Origin: Cladorhizidae sp. MBARI D1340-BT2
Taxonomy: Eukaryota > Porifera > Demospongiae > Poecilosclerida > Cladorhizidae
Reading direction: 5' to 3'
Length of the DNA stretch: 64,000 bases
Assembly: GCA_028752905.1 (NCBI GenBank)
Contig: JAQNBH010000011.1
Coordinates: 2,951,303 to 3,015,302, forward strand
Under the pieces are notes generated by a model. It searched no databases and was not told the origin of the DNA. It saw nothing but the letters and a program-made list of their open reading frames with translations. Position numbers and translations under genes: made by a program. Shown one piece after another: positions 22,100-35,377 of this stretch (the stretch's first letter is position 1; each line of letters opens with the position of its first letter).

Positions 22100-24235
22100 G
22101 TAAGTTAGCACTTAATGAATAGGCTTTTTAACTAAATAGATTTAAAAAAAATTTTTAAGTCTGGGACGGTCTCATTCTTGTTAGCTGGGTGAATGTAACT
22201 GTCGACCTACATAACAGGGTGGAGCAACTTGCTCCTTGAGTTTCACTCAACTATCACCTTATGTGGGTCTTCTAAATAGTTTGTAGCTGTGTTATATGCA
22301 GACAAACACCACCAATCTGCCTTAATAGTGAAGAAATATTTTGACACCTTGCCGATTGAAGACAAAGGATTTGTTATGGTTACTGCACATCGCATAGTAA
22401 TCTGTACTTTCAATTGTTTTTCAGTCTGGCCATACCGAAATGCATTAAGGTCCATGCTGATAATATGTATTGATCTGATCGTAATGCGTTTATCTTATGA
22501 CTGGTATTTAAAACACACACACATTTTTGGCTACTCTCTTTGACATACCAGGCGACATTCAACTCCTGAGACTTCTCCCATTGTGCTACGACCTCTAGAA
22601 GATGAGATTATTCATGACCCATAAAAAATATGCCTTAGGACATGAGTATAGCAACTGCAATGTCTTCTGAGCTTACACACCAATGGGCAAGTGCCATTGC
22701 ATATGGATAGAGAGAGCCTTGACAGTATGAAGCAGAGTTGACAATAAAGCCATGCATGAGCTGTCAGACTAGCTCACCATCTATTGCAAGTATGTTGTGA
22801 ACTGTGGTTTCTAGATTAGTTTGTAGTTTCCATGGTTGCGTCTGACTTCAGATCTTTGACAACACCAGATGTTTAGAGCAACACTGTCAGCTGGTGACCT
22901 TGGCGGAGTTTCAAGACTTTGATTGCGTGGGGGGCATGAACAGATTTTGTTTCCCTTGGCTAATTAAATATTGCTATGTTATTGCATGACACCCCTGACA
23001 GGGGACGCGGCGAATAGGGTTCTTGTAGGTTTGGTTTTGAATCGCGTGGGTGCATCATGAGATATTGTCATGTGACAGTTCAGGTTTGGTCATAAGGTAG
23101 CCATAGTTATGTTGGATGTACCTTACAGAGCTTTAACGGGGTTAATTTTGCATGTTTTCACAGAATCCAATCTGTGAACAAATTGCATATGATGAAGCAG
23201 TGAGCAGTGCTCAGTGGCTTCCACTGTAAACGATCCTCAAAAATCTCCCTCCCACAAATATTTCTGTTGGGCACCATTTGTGAAATTTCCCTTGAAGATA
23301 TCCCTCTATAGAGCCACCTTAGTTGGGCCACGAGTGTGAAACTACAAATTAGAGGACTATCGAGTTGCCACAGTCGGAATTTATTGCCGTATTTGTTTGT
23401 TCTGGAGTGTCGGTCGACGCCCTAAAAAGCACTCTGGGTTTCAAGATGCATGTTTACTATCGGAATAGAAGTCATGACTCCTTCTAAACTGCTGCTGTGC
23501 GCTGATTGGTCTTCTCCGAACTCCATAATGTCTCAGCTTTGATAACTGCTGTCTAACTATTCCTGGGTAAGCGCACTAGACCACCCAGGGATATTGTCCG
23601 CCCATGAACTCCACCCACATCGACCTATAATCCAGATATGTTACAAAACTGGTGAATAATCAACCTTCCCACCTAATTATGTCCAAAGGCATGTGACTTG
23701 CTGGATCATGTGACTACCAGCAAATACAAGTTCCCAAGTCCCATGGATCAAATAGCTGTCATTAACAACATTCTTGCTGAGCCTGATTCAATCAGTGCTG
23801 GGTCGCCGCATTAAAAGCGGTGACACCTTGCATACCAAGCTCCTCACACTCTCGTCATCCAGGTGTGGCCAGGTGACCCTGTACCACATGGTTGTTGTGG
23901 TCCAGATGACCCTTTACCACATGGAAGTGCGTAGTACCTTGATCAAGAAGGAGAAATAAAGGGTTTTTTTTAACATCATTACTTGTCCCAAGTTTCAGTG
24001 AAGACGCTTTGGCCCTCTTCTGGGCCTATCATTGCTGGTTATTGAAATAATCATAATGCTGCAACCCCCCAAGCATGTTAGCTTAAATGAGGTTAAGTAG
24101 TCTTTTACATCTGTTTATTTATTTATTTTTTAATTGATTGATTAATTTATTGACCGGCTGCTTGATTTCTTGATTTTTTATAAGCTGATAACTAGTTTAA
24201 CAGCATGGCTTGCTGTGCTAAATGCTATTGTGAAG
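22100..24235 (+). other. first intron, proximal unique part
   Basis: Begins with the donor gtaagt. About 2.1 kb of unique sequence with no phase-1 exon candidate that I could see. A small hairpin, cccctgacagggg, lies near 22993. Confidence 0.5.
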
Positions 24236-27200
24236 TACATAGTACTATAATACACATGCATATTGTATTGAAGTGTAGTGTAGTACTATAATAATACACA
24301 TTGCATATTGTATTGAAGTGTTGTGTAGTACTATAATACACATGCATATTGTATTGAAGTGTTGTGTAGTACTGTAATAATACACATGCATATTGTATTG
24401 AAGTGTAGTGTATACTATAATAATACACATGCATATTGTATTGAAGTGTTGTGTAGTACTATAATACTACACATGCACATTGTATTGAAGTGTTGTGTAG
24501 TACTATAATAATACACATGCATATTGTATTGAAGTGTTGTGTAGTACTATAATAATACACATGCATATTGTATTGAAGTGTAGTGTAGTACTATAATAAT
24601 ACACATGCATATTGTATTGAAGTGTTGTTTATACTATAATAATACACATGCATATTGTATTGAAGTGTTGTTTATACTATAATAATACACATGCATATTG
24701 TATTGAAGTGTTGTGTAGTACTATAATAATACACATGCATATTGTATTGAAGTGTTGTGTAGTACTATAATAATACACATGCATATTGTATTGAAGTGTT
24801 GTGTATACTATAATAATATACATGCATATTGTATTGAAGTGTTGTGTATACTATAATAATACACATGCATATTGTATTGAAGTGTTGTGTAGTACTATAA
24901 TAATACACATGCATATTGTATTGAAGTGTTGTGTAGTACTATAATAATACACATGAATATTGTATTGAAGTGTTGTGTAGTACTATAATAATACACATGC
25001 ATATTGTATTGAAGTGTTGTGTAGTACTATAATAATACACATTGCATATTGTATTGAAGTGTAGTGTAGTACTATAATAATACACATGCATATTGTATTG
25101 AAGTGTTGTGTAGTACTATAATAATACACATTGCATATTGTATTGAAGTGTTGTGTAATACTATAATAATACACATTGCATATTGTATTGAAGTGTAGTG
25201 TAGTACTATAATAATACACATGCATATTGTATTGAAGTGTTGTGTATACTATAATAATACACATGCATATTGTATTGAAGTGTAGTGTAGTACTATAATA
25301 ATACACATGCATATTGTATTGAAGTGTTGTGTAGTACTATAATAATACACATGCATATTGTATTGAAGTGTTGTGTATACTATAATAATACACATGCATA
25401 TTGTATTGAAGTGTTGTGTAGTACTATAATAATACACATGCATATTGTATTGAAGTGTTGTGTAGTACTATAATAATACACATGCATATTGTATTGAAGT
25501 GTTGTGGTGTGTACTATAATAATACACATGCATATTGTATTGAAGTGTGTGTAGTACTATAATAATACACATGCATATTGTATTGAAGTGTAGTGTAGTA
25601 CTATAATAATACACATGCATATTGTATTGAAGTGTGTGTATACTATAATAATATACATGCATATTGTATTGAAGTATTGTGTAGTACTATAATAATACAC
25701 ATGCATATTGTATTGAAGTGTTGTGTATACTATAATAATACACATGAATATTGTATTGAAGTGTTGTGTAGTACTATAATAATACACATTGCATATTGTA
25801 TTGAAGTGTTGTGTATACTATAATAATATACATGCATATTGTATTGAAGTGTTGTGTAGTACTATAATAATACACATGCATATTGTATTGAAGTGTTGTG
25901 TAGTACTATAATAATACACATGCATATTGTATTGAAGTGTAGTGTAGTACTATAATAATACACATGCATATTGTAATGAAGTGTTGTGTATACTATAATA
26001 ATACACATTGCATATTGTATTGATGTGTTGTGTGTACTATAATAATACACATGAATATTGTATTGAAGTGTAGTGTAGTACTATAATAATACACATGCAT
26101 ATTGTATTGAAGTGTTGTGTATACTATAATAATACGCATGCATATTGTATTGAAGTGTAGTGTAGTACTATAATAATACGCATGCATATTGTATTGAAGT
26201 GTAGTGTAGTACTATAATAATACGCATGCATATTGTATTGAAGTGTTGTGCAGTACTATAATAATATACATGCATATTGTATTGAAGTGTTGTGTGTTGT
26301 GTAGTACTATAATAATACACATGCATATTGTATTGAAGTGTAGTGTAGTACTATAATAATACACATGAATATTGTATTGAAGTGTTGTTTATACTATAAT
26401 ACTACACATGCATATTGTATTGAAGTGTAGTGTAGTACTATAATAATACACATGAATATTGTATTGAAGTGTTGTGTAGTACTATAATAATACACATGCA
26501 TATTGTATTGAAGTGTGGTGTAGTACTATAATAATACACATGCATATTGTATTGAAGTGTTGTGTAGTACTATAATAATACACATGAATATTGTATTGAA
26601 GTGTTGTGTAGTACTATAATAATACACATTACATATTGTATTGAAGTGTTGTGTAGTACTATAATAATACACATGCATATTGTATTGAAGTGTTGTGTAG
26701 TACTATAATAATACACATGCATATTGTATTGAAGTGTTGTGTATACTATAATACTACACATGCATATTGTATTGAAGTGTTGTGTAGTACTATAATAATA
26801 CACATGCATATTGTATTGAAGTGTAGTGTATACTATAATAATACACATTGCATATTGTATTGAAGTGTTGTGTGTAGTACTATAATAATATTGTATTGAA
26901 GTGTTGTGTGTAGTACTATAATAATACACATGCATATTGTATTGAAGTGTTGTGTAGTACTATAATAATACATATTGCATATTGTATTGAAGTGTTGTTT
27001 AGTACTATAATAATACACATGCATATTGTATTGAAGTGTTGTGTGTAGTACTATAATAATACACATTGCATATTGTATTGAAGTGTTGTGTAGTACTATA
27101 ATAATACACATGCATATTGTATTGAAGTGTTGTGTAGTACTATAATAATATACATGCATATTGTATTGAAGTGTTGTGTGTAGTACTATAATACTACACA

Positions 27201-27695
27201 TGCATATTGTATTGAAGTGTTGTGTAGTACTATAATAATACACATGCATATTGTATTGAAGTGTTGTGTGTTGTGTAGTACTATAATAATACACATGAAT
27301 ATTGTATTGAAGTGTTGTGTAGTACTATAATAAGACACATGCATATTGTATTGAAGTGTTGTGTAGAACTATAATAATATACATGCATATTGTTTTGAAG
27401 TGTTGTGTATACTATAATAATACGCATGCATATTGTATTGAAGTGTTGTGTGTAGTACTATAATAATACACATGCATATTGTATTGAAGTGTTGTGTGTA
27501 GTACTATAATAATACACATGCATATTGTATTGAAGTGTTGTGTATACTATAATAATACACATTGCATATTGTATTGAAGTGTTGTGTATACTATAATAAT
27601 ACACATGCATATTGTATTGAAGTGTTGTGTATACTATAATAATATACATTGCATATTGTATTGAAGTGTTCTGGTGTGTACTATAATGATGGACA
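24236..27695. repeat. 44-bp AT-rich minisatellite, about 78 units
   Basis: A 3.5-kb array of a 44-bp unit (41-46 bp with indels) containing catgcatattgtattgaag and tagtactataataatacac. Most length variation sits in the gtgttgtgtagta part (loss of agt, gain of gtgt) and at cacattgcat versus cacatgcat. It lies in the first intron of the Ig gene. Confidence 0.95.
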
Positions 27696-28500
27696 TGCAT
27701 ACTAGAGAGCTGGAAATTCGGAAAGAGAATTAAATTTATGTCGATGCTCTAGACAGTGAACTGCCAAATAAAATAACCGTCGATCTAAACCACACCCACA
27801 GACCATATGCATGGCAGTCTCATCGCCATCAGAGTTTAATACCGGCAAATGTCAATCAATGTCCAAATCATCGAAATATAAATATATTTACAATTGTAGT
27901 TGAAGTCACATAATTTACATTAAAGTCCTGTATCAGTCGACGTGGAAATTGTAACTAGTGGTTGCAGGATTCTCTCCCAACTAGATTGGCAGAGCCCAAG
28001 TTTGTCACAGATTGACTACAGGGGAAAAAATTGAACTGCCTACTTCCAAGGCCTATGTCAGTCTGGCTTCCCTGCATTGTGACATTGTGAGGCAAGTGTG
28101 TTTGCTATGCAACAAGCTGAGACACATTCCCCTACTCCACTTCTAGCTCAGCTTTCATGCTAGCCACGAATAGAGCAGAGCTGGTTCTCTTGCAAGCACT
28201 TGTGTGATTATTTGTTCTCATTAACACTTTTTAAATTTATTTTTCACAACTACAATTTATAGTATGTCCTTCCTACTGCTATTATTGTCACATCCCAATT
28301 TGGTGAAGGAGGTGTCTGTTGACATTCCCAAACACCGAACCTCTGCAGCATAGGCTGGCTTCTGTTGTGGCTTCAAGACGACCATCATCACTGGACAGCA
28401 GGCTCTTTCTACATAGATTTGAAGTATTGTGTACATGCAACAAGCTTGACTGAGCTGGTTAATCTTGAACAGTGTAGCTACATCCAGCAAGATACAGTTA
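27696..28500. other. unique intronic DNA
   Basis: About 800 bases between arrays. A minus-strand open frame (28257-28544) with several Cys residues has no recognisable domain or splice context. Confidence 0.5.
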
Positions 28501-29645
28501 CATTCATTATCCATACAAACTACAGTCAGTTTCAGTGTCAGCACAAGCTACAGTTAGTGTCAGTACATTCAAGATTCAGTCAGTATCAGCACAAGCTACA
28601 GTCAGTGTCAGTGCAAGCTACAGTCAGTGTCAGTACAAGCTACAGTCAGTGTCAGTGTAAGCTACAGTCAGTGTCAGTGCAAATTACAGTCAGTGTCAGT
28701 GCAAAGTCAGTTTTAGTGCAAGCTGCAGTCAGTGTCAGTTGCAGTCAGTGTCAGTGCAAGCTACAGTCAGTGTCAGTACAAGCTACAGTCAGTCTCAGTG
28801 CAAGCTACAGTCAGTGTCAGTGCAAAGTCAGTTTTAGTGCAAGCTGCAGTCAGTGTCAGTATAAGCTGCAGTCAGTGTCGGTGTAAGCTGCAGTCAGTGT
28901 CAGTGTAAGCTGCAGTCAGTGTCAGCACAAGCTACAGTCAGTGTCAGTGCAAGCTGCAGTCGGTGTCAGTGCAAGCTACAGTCAGTGTCAGTGCAAATTA
29001 CAGTCAGTGTCAGTGCAAAGTCAGTTTTAGTGCAAGCTGCAGTCAGTATCAGTATAAGCTGCAGTCAGTGTCGGTGTAAGCTGCAGTCAGTGTCGGTGTA
29101 AGCTGCAGTCATTGTCAGTGTAAGCTACAGTCAGTGTCAGTGTAAGCTGCAGTCAGTGTCAGTGTAAGCTGCAGTCAGTGTCAGTATAAGCTGCAGTCAG
29201 TGTCGGTGTAAGCTGCAGTCAGTGTCGGTGTAAGCTGCAGTCAGTGTCGGTGTAAGCTGCAGTCAGTGTCAGTGTAAGCTGCAGTCAGTGTCAGTATAAG
29301 CTGCAGTCAGTGTCAGTGCAAGCTACAGTCAGTGTCAGTGTAAGCTGCAGTCAGTGTCAGTGCAAGCTGCAGTCAGTGTCAGTGTAAGCTACAGTCACTA
29401 TCAATGTAAGCTGCAGTTAGTGTCAGTACAAGCTACAGTCAATGCCAGTGCAAGCTGCAGTCAGTGTCAGTGTAAGCTGCAGTCAGTGTCAGTGTAAGCT
29501 GCAGTCAGTGTCAGTGTAAGCTACAGTCAGTATCAGTGTAAGCTGCAGTTAGTGTCAGTGCAAGCTGCAGTCAGTGTCAGTGCAAGCTGCAGTCAGTGTC
29601 GGTGTAAGCTGCAGTCAATGTCAGTAAGCTGCAGTCAGTGTTAAT
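28501..29645. repeat. 22-bp minisatellite
   Basis: About 50 units of agtcagtgtcagtgtaagct followed by gc or ac. Occasional shortened units (cagtgcaaagtcagttttag) appear as a repeated sub-block near 28690, 28820 and 29010. Confidence 0.93.
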
Positions 29646-29711
29646 ATGATGTAATAAAAATACTTCTTTGATATTTCAACGAGGAAGTGAACGCTTTTCC
29701 AGGCTAGGACA

Positions 29712-30235
29712 GGGAAAGTAGGAGAAGCAGAGACAGCCACTGCCAGTGCCCTGAGTGGCGGGCATGCCTGGTCAATTATGTGTAGGAGAAGAAGAGACAG
29801 CCACTGCCAGTGCCCTGAGTGGCGGGCATGCCTGGTAAATTATGTGTAGGAGAAGCGGAGACAGCCACTGCCAGTGCCCTGAGTGGCGGGCATGCCTGGT
29901 CAATTATGTGTAGGAGAAGAAGAGACAGCCACTGCCAGTGCCCTGAGTGGCTGGTATGCCTGGTAAATTATGTGTAGGAGGAGAAGCAGAGACAGCCACT
30001 GCCAGTGCCCTGAGTGGCGGGCATGCCTGGTCAATTATGTGTAGGAGAAGCGGAGACAGCCACTGCCAGTGCCCTGAGTGGCGGGCATGCCTGGTAAATT
30101 ATGTGTAGGAGAAGCAGAAACAGCCACTGCCAGTGCCCTGAGTGGCGGGCATGCCTGGTCAATTATGTGTAGGAGAAGCAGAGCCAGCCACTGCCAGTGC
30201 CCTGAGTGGCTGGCATGCCTGGTAAATTATGTGTG
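29712..30235. repeat. 64-bp minisatellite, about eight units
   Basis: Units start gtaggagaagcagagacagc and continue with cactgccagtgccctgagtg. The spacing of 64 bp is exact between neighbours. Units alternate between ggtcaattatgt and ggtaaattatgt. Confidence 0.94.
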
Positions 30236-30744
30236 AGCAAAAAAGACAAGATGGTCCTGCACCAAGTGGACCTGTCTTTATCAATACTTCAAATATTACA
30301 TGTAAATATAATTTTGGCAAATTTCGAGCCATATGTAGTAATCAGCGTTCTCTTTCGTAACTGCCCTGCCCCATCAAAAAAGGACCATAAAAGAATAGTC
30401 CCAGTTAATGTCAATACAGACCATTCTAAGCCTACTTTCCATAAATGCATTATCTCATTTCTAGAGGTTTCTCCTTCAACGACCACCATACTAGTCACGT
30501 TTGTGGGCGGGCAGCCTCACAGTTGTGTGGGAGGGGGGGGGGGGGGGGGATTAAGAAAACTCCACCCCCAATGACACTAGATCTATTAGTTTGAATCTGG
30601 CCATGAAATGCCTCAACCTCACTCTTGTTGCTAGACTGCAGTCTTTGTTTTGCAAATCAAGGCCCTTCACATTGACACCTCCAAGGTGAATCCGAAGATC
30701 ATAAAAGAAACAATTTATCCATCTGTAGTCATAATAGAAGTGGC
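30236..30744. other. unique intronic DNA with a G run
   Basis: Holds a run of about 18 G at 30532-30549. An open frame covering 30206-30574 (+), and another on the minus strand, show no domain that I recognise. I treat them as chance. Confidence 0.5.
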
Positions 30745-31632
30745 TGGTGTATAGAGCAGGCAAGACTGCATGCTACAGATGGAGGGGCTGGCCTATAGAG
30801 CGGGCAAGACTGCATGCTACAGATGAAGGAGCTGGTGTATAGAGAAGGAGACTGCATGCTACAGATGAAGGGGCTGGTGTATAGAGCAGGCAAGACTGCA
30901 TGCTACAGATGAAGGGGCTGGCCTATAGAGCGGGCAAGACTGCATGCTACAGATGAAGGGGCTGGTGTATAGAGCAGGCAAGACTGCATGCTACAGATGA
31001 AGGGGCTGGTGTATAGAGCAGGCAAGACTGCATGCTACAGATGAAGGGGCTGGTGTATAAGGAGACTGCATGCTACAGATGAAGGAGCTGGTCTATAGAG
31101 AGGAGACTGCATGCTACAGATGGAGGGGCTGGTGTATAGAGCAGGCAAGACTGCATGCTACAGATGAAGGAGCTGGTCTATAGAGAGGAGACTGCATGCT
31201 ACAGATGAAGGGGCTGGTGTATAGAGCAGGCAAGACTGCATGCTACAGATGAAGGGGCTGGTGTATAGAGCAGGCAAGACTGCATGCTACAGATGAAGGG
31301 GCTGGTGTATAGAGCATGCAAGACTGCATGCTACAGATGAAGGGGCTGCTCTATAGAGCAGGCAAGACTGCATGCTACAGATGAAGGGGCTGGTCCATAG
31401 AGCTGGCAAGACTGCATGCTACAGATGAAGGGGCTGGTCTATAGAGCAGGCAAGACTGCATGCTACAGATGGAGGGGCTGGTCTATAGAGCAGGCAAGAC
31501 TGCATGCTACAGATGGAGGGGCTGGTCTATAGAGCAGGCAAGACTGCATGCTACAGATGAAGGGGATGGTCTATACAGCAGGCAAGACTGCATGCTACAG
31601 ATGAAGGGGCTGGTCTATAGAGCAGGCAACTG
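30745..31632. repeat. 44-bp minisatellite
   Basis: About 20 units containing gcaagactgcatgctacaga followed by tgaaggggctggtgtatag. Some units lose about 10 bp (agaggagactgc). It is unrelated in sequence to the other 44-bp array. Confidence 0.93.
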
Positions 31633-31966
31633 CAGCATATATTTAATTGGGAATAATTATAGTTATTTACACACAACATACTGCTGGCCATTAACCACAA
31701 AACCACATCAAAGGTCCTCCTGGTTCTAATATCAGCTGTAATTTTAGGCGGCAGTAAATTAGCTAACAGGTGGGTGTGGTGAGTCAGTCTGAACAGCCCA
31801 TCCGATGCCACAGGTTTTTGTTATGAGCTTGCTGCCACCCCCCCAGAGTGGAAGGGCAGCTGTTGTAGAGCTACTACAACTTGCCTTGGCTCTGTAATTA
31901 GGTTAGAAAGAAGTGTTGCCTAGACCAACCATCTTTCAAGGTAATTAAGTCATGGCGATATTGTAG
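31633..31966. other. unique intronic DNA
   Basis: About 330 bases between arrays; no gene seen. Confidence 0.5.
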
Positions 31967-33200
31967 ACATCACACTGGGTGGAGGCACGTTGAAGTATAT
32001 AGTTGACTATAGCTGTATTGAGACACACACTGGATCAACACCACACCGGGTCGAGGCATGTTTAAGTAAATTGGACAATAGCTCTTGAGGACACACACTG
32101 GACCAACACCACACTGGGTTGAGGCAGATTGAGGTAGGTTGACAATAGCTCTATAGGAACATACACTGGACCAACACCACACTGGGTGGAGGCAGGTTGA
32201 AGTAGGTTAACAACAGCTCTATGGGGGGACAAACTGGACCAACACCACACTGGGTTGAGGCAGGTTGAAGTAGTTTGACAATAGCTCTATGGGGACACAT
32301 ACTGGACCAACACGCAGGTTGAAATAAGTTGACAATAGCTCTATGGGGACATACACTGGACCAACACCACACTGGGTTGAGGCAGGTTGAGGTAGGTTGA
32401 CAATAGCTCTATAGGAACATACACTGGACCAACACCACACTGGGTGGAGGCAGGTTGAAGTAGGTTGACAATAGCTCTATGGGGACACACACTGGACCAA
32501 CACCACACTGGGTTGAGGCAGGTTGAAGTAGGTTGACAATAGCTCTATGGGGACACACACTGGACCAACACCACACTGGGTGGAGGCAGGTTGAAGTAAG
32601 TTGACAATAGCTCTATGGGGACATACACTGGACCAACACCACACTGGGTGTAGGCAGGTTGAGGTAGGTTGACAATAGCTCTATGGGGGCACACACTGGA
32701 CCAACACCACACTGGGTGTAGGCAGGTTGAGGTAGGTTGACAATAGCTCTATGGGGGCACACACTGGACCAACACCACACTGGGTTGAGGCAGGTTGAGG
32801 TAGGTTGACAATAGCTCTATGGGGACACACACTGGACCAACACCACACTGGGTGGAGGCAGGTTAAAGTAGGTTAACAACAGCTCTATGGGGACACACAC
32901 TGGACCAACACCACACTGGGTTGAGGCAGGTTGAAGTAGGTTGACAATAGCTCTATGGGGACATACACTGGACCAACGCCACACTGGGTTGAGGCAGGTT
33001 GAAGTAGGTTGACAATAGCTCTATGGGGACATACACTGGACCAACACCACACTGGGTGGAGGCAGGTTAAAGTAGGTTAACAACAGCTCTATGAGGACAC
33101 ACACTGGACCAACACCACACTGCAGGTTGAGGTAGGTTGACAATAGCTCTATGGGGACATACACTGGACCAACACCACACTGAGTGGAGGCAGGTTGGCT
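31967..33200 (+). repeat. 68-bp minisatellite, copy A (forward)
   Basis: About 18 units of 68 bp containing gacaatagctctatggggac, then acacactggaccaacaccac, then actgggttgaggcaggttga. The same unit occurs in reverse orientation at 48183-48895. This array lies in the intron before the first Ig exon (37279-37599), and the reverse array in the intron after it. Confidence 0.94.
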
Positions 33201-33994
33201 ATATATATGTATAAGCTATATGGTAAGGGGATTTTAATGTGTGTGCAAATTCTTTGAAATGCAGAAGAAACCTACATAGTAATACTCGAGTGAGATTTTA
33301 CTCGTGGACATGACATGCAGCGTCCCTAGCCTGGATGAGAGAGAATGCAGGAGATCCTCTGCCATAAGGACCCTGAGAGTGTATGGCTTAGCCAGATCCT
33401 TCGAATTTTGCTAGGAAATGATCGGGACAACTGACTATGAGAGATCTCTTCTCTGCAGTCCCTTCCCCCAACAGCTCATTTCAATGCCACCCTATAACTT
33501 ATATTGCCCCTCTATGTTCACTAACTATTATATAAGCACTGGGGCCAGCAATCTTGCAACTGTCGTGCACTTGCAATGCAAAAGGTTGCAGTAGAGAACT
33601 GATCTGTAGTAATCAGTAGTCTAGTCCGTATCCCGGCGTAGCATTTGGTAAAGGGTCTGACTACGCGAGACTGGGAGGGCTAGGGGATGCTTGGGGCCAA
33701 GCGTGTGTGTATAGTTGTTGTTGTTGTGTTCTTGTTGTCCTCTGATTCTGAATTTCACTTCGCTATCTTCCTCTACGTCCCTAGCAGGTGGAGAAACGTA
33801 ATGTCTCGATGGACCATGAGGTGTACTGTCTCATCACGAGCTTAAAATACATTACAACCGATGGACTTCCTGCAGAGAACTTATTCTGTTGCCTTTGCTT
33901 ACAAGTTCAGCCACCATATAAATATAGACTGTGTAGCTACATGGGCTGGGCCATGCTCTAGCTTGCCAACCTTCGAGACTCGGTGCCGATAAAC
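33201..33994. other. unique intronic DNA
   Basis: About 800 bases, with a short (gtt)n tract near 33715. No exon candidate recognised. Confidence 0.5.
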
Positions 33995-34255
33995 CTACCA
34001 GGGAAGTTCTCACCTCGGTATAGCTAGGGCAATCACTGGAGAGGTGTCGGGGTTGTTGCCGTCTACCAGGGAAGTTTTCACCTCGGTATAGCTAGGGCAA
34101 TCACTGGAGAGGTGTCAGGGTTGTTGCCGCCTACCAGGGAAGTTTTCACCTCGGGCAATCACTGGAGAGGTGTCGGGATTGCAGGGAAGTTTTCACCTCG
34201 GTATAGCTAGGGCAATCGCTGGAGAGGTGTGGGGTTGTTGCCGTCTACGAAGGCT
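33995..34255. repeat. 68-bp repeat, about four copies
   Basis: Copies contain accagggaagttttcacctc, then ggtatagctagggcaatcac. The third and fourth are shortened. It has the same period as the preceding 68-bp array but an unrelated sequence. Confidence 0.9.
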
Positions 34256-35377
34256 GCTTGTTACGATCTGTTGTTGGAATATTTCCGGGAAACCGCTCGA
34301 AGAAAAGCTAACAGTTTATTTTATTTTATTGGTGTCTAATAAACTAGTGGAGGGGGCGGAGTCCAAGGGTTCAAAGTGCAAATCAAGTGTTTATGCGACT
34401 TTCCTACCATGGCAATAGTTCCCCAGGACCATCTATAACCTCACGGGGATACCCTTTACCAGTTGTATTAGGTGTGAGGGTGTGGTTAGCCTTGCCAAGT
34501 TTTTATTCGATCCTGAGGAACCAATGAAACTGTACAGGTGATGGCGGTCTAGTCAAGTTCAAGTTAGACTGCAAGTCACATAGCATGTAATTAGAATTGC
34601 AACTCACATGACTGAACATGTGATTGTGACAGCAAGTCACATGACTGAACATGTGATTATGACAGCAAGTCACATGACTGAACATGGATTCAGCCTGGCA
34701 CAAGTGACCGTACGTTACTACTACACATGAATTGGTAAAGAGTCTCCAAAAGACGGAAGACAACGTGTAATGGCATATTGAAATACCCAACCAGCTAGCA
34801 TGCTCTAACCTTGCACCAGGTGTGCACAATAATAGGATGCTCAACTCCAAGTAGAGCCATGTTGAAAGGATGTGGATGATAGACTCTACAAGTACACCAC
34901 CTACACTAGGTATGTACGAAGCTTGTGGCCAAAGGTTGAGGTATAGCAGAGCCAGTCCTTACTCTGTTGCAGGAATGGCAGAGCCAGCACTTAGTCTGGT
35001 GGAGGAATGTCAGCTGGTTTCTAGCTCAATCTAGTTGCCTGGCTGGAGCTGGTAGGACTGGTGCTTGTCTGTCTAATTTCCCCCCCCCCCCATAGAATAT
35101 AGAAACTTGTAGTAATGAAACGCACAACAACTTTATGCGGAGGTGGGTGCATTGTGTGTGTGTGTGGTCCAGTGTGTGTGGTCCAGTGGCTGGAGCCCTC
35201 AAGCTGCACATGTTCAAGAAGATGATTGTGTAACTGAAACTGATTGGTCGATGACTCATGCTTGTACTGTTGACTTACAGAAGCCAGTAGAAGTTGGTGT
35301 AGCTAATCAAATGTGGGGAAGGCGTGACAAAATGTTGTACTCACATTCTGGTCTGCCTGCTGGCTGCAACATTAGCG
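34256..35377. other. unique intronic DNA with a 33-bp triplication
   Basis: Mostly unique. Near 34585-34690 a 33-bp unit (gtcacatgactgaacatgtg, then attgtgacagcaa) is present about three times. A short CT/GT tract lies near 35080-35180. No gene seen. Confidence 0.55.

Noticed and set aside
30206..30574. 122-codon frame with a long hydrophobic middle
   Set aside because: It starts inside the 64-bp array and ends in a G run; the opposite strand is also partly open; no domain recognised.
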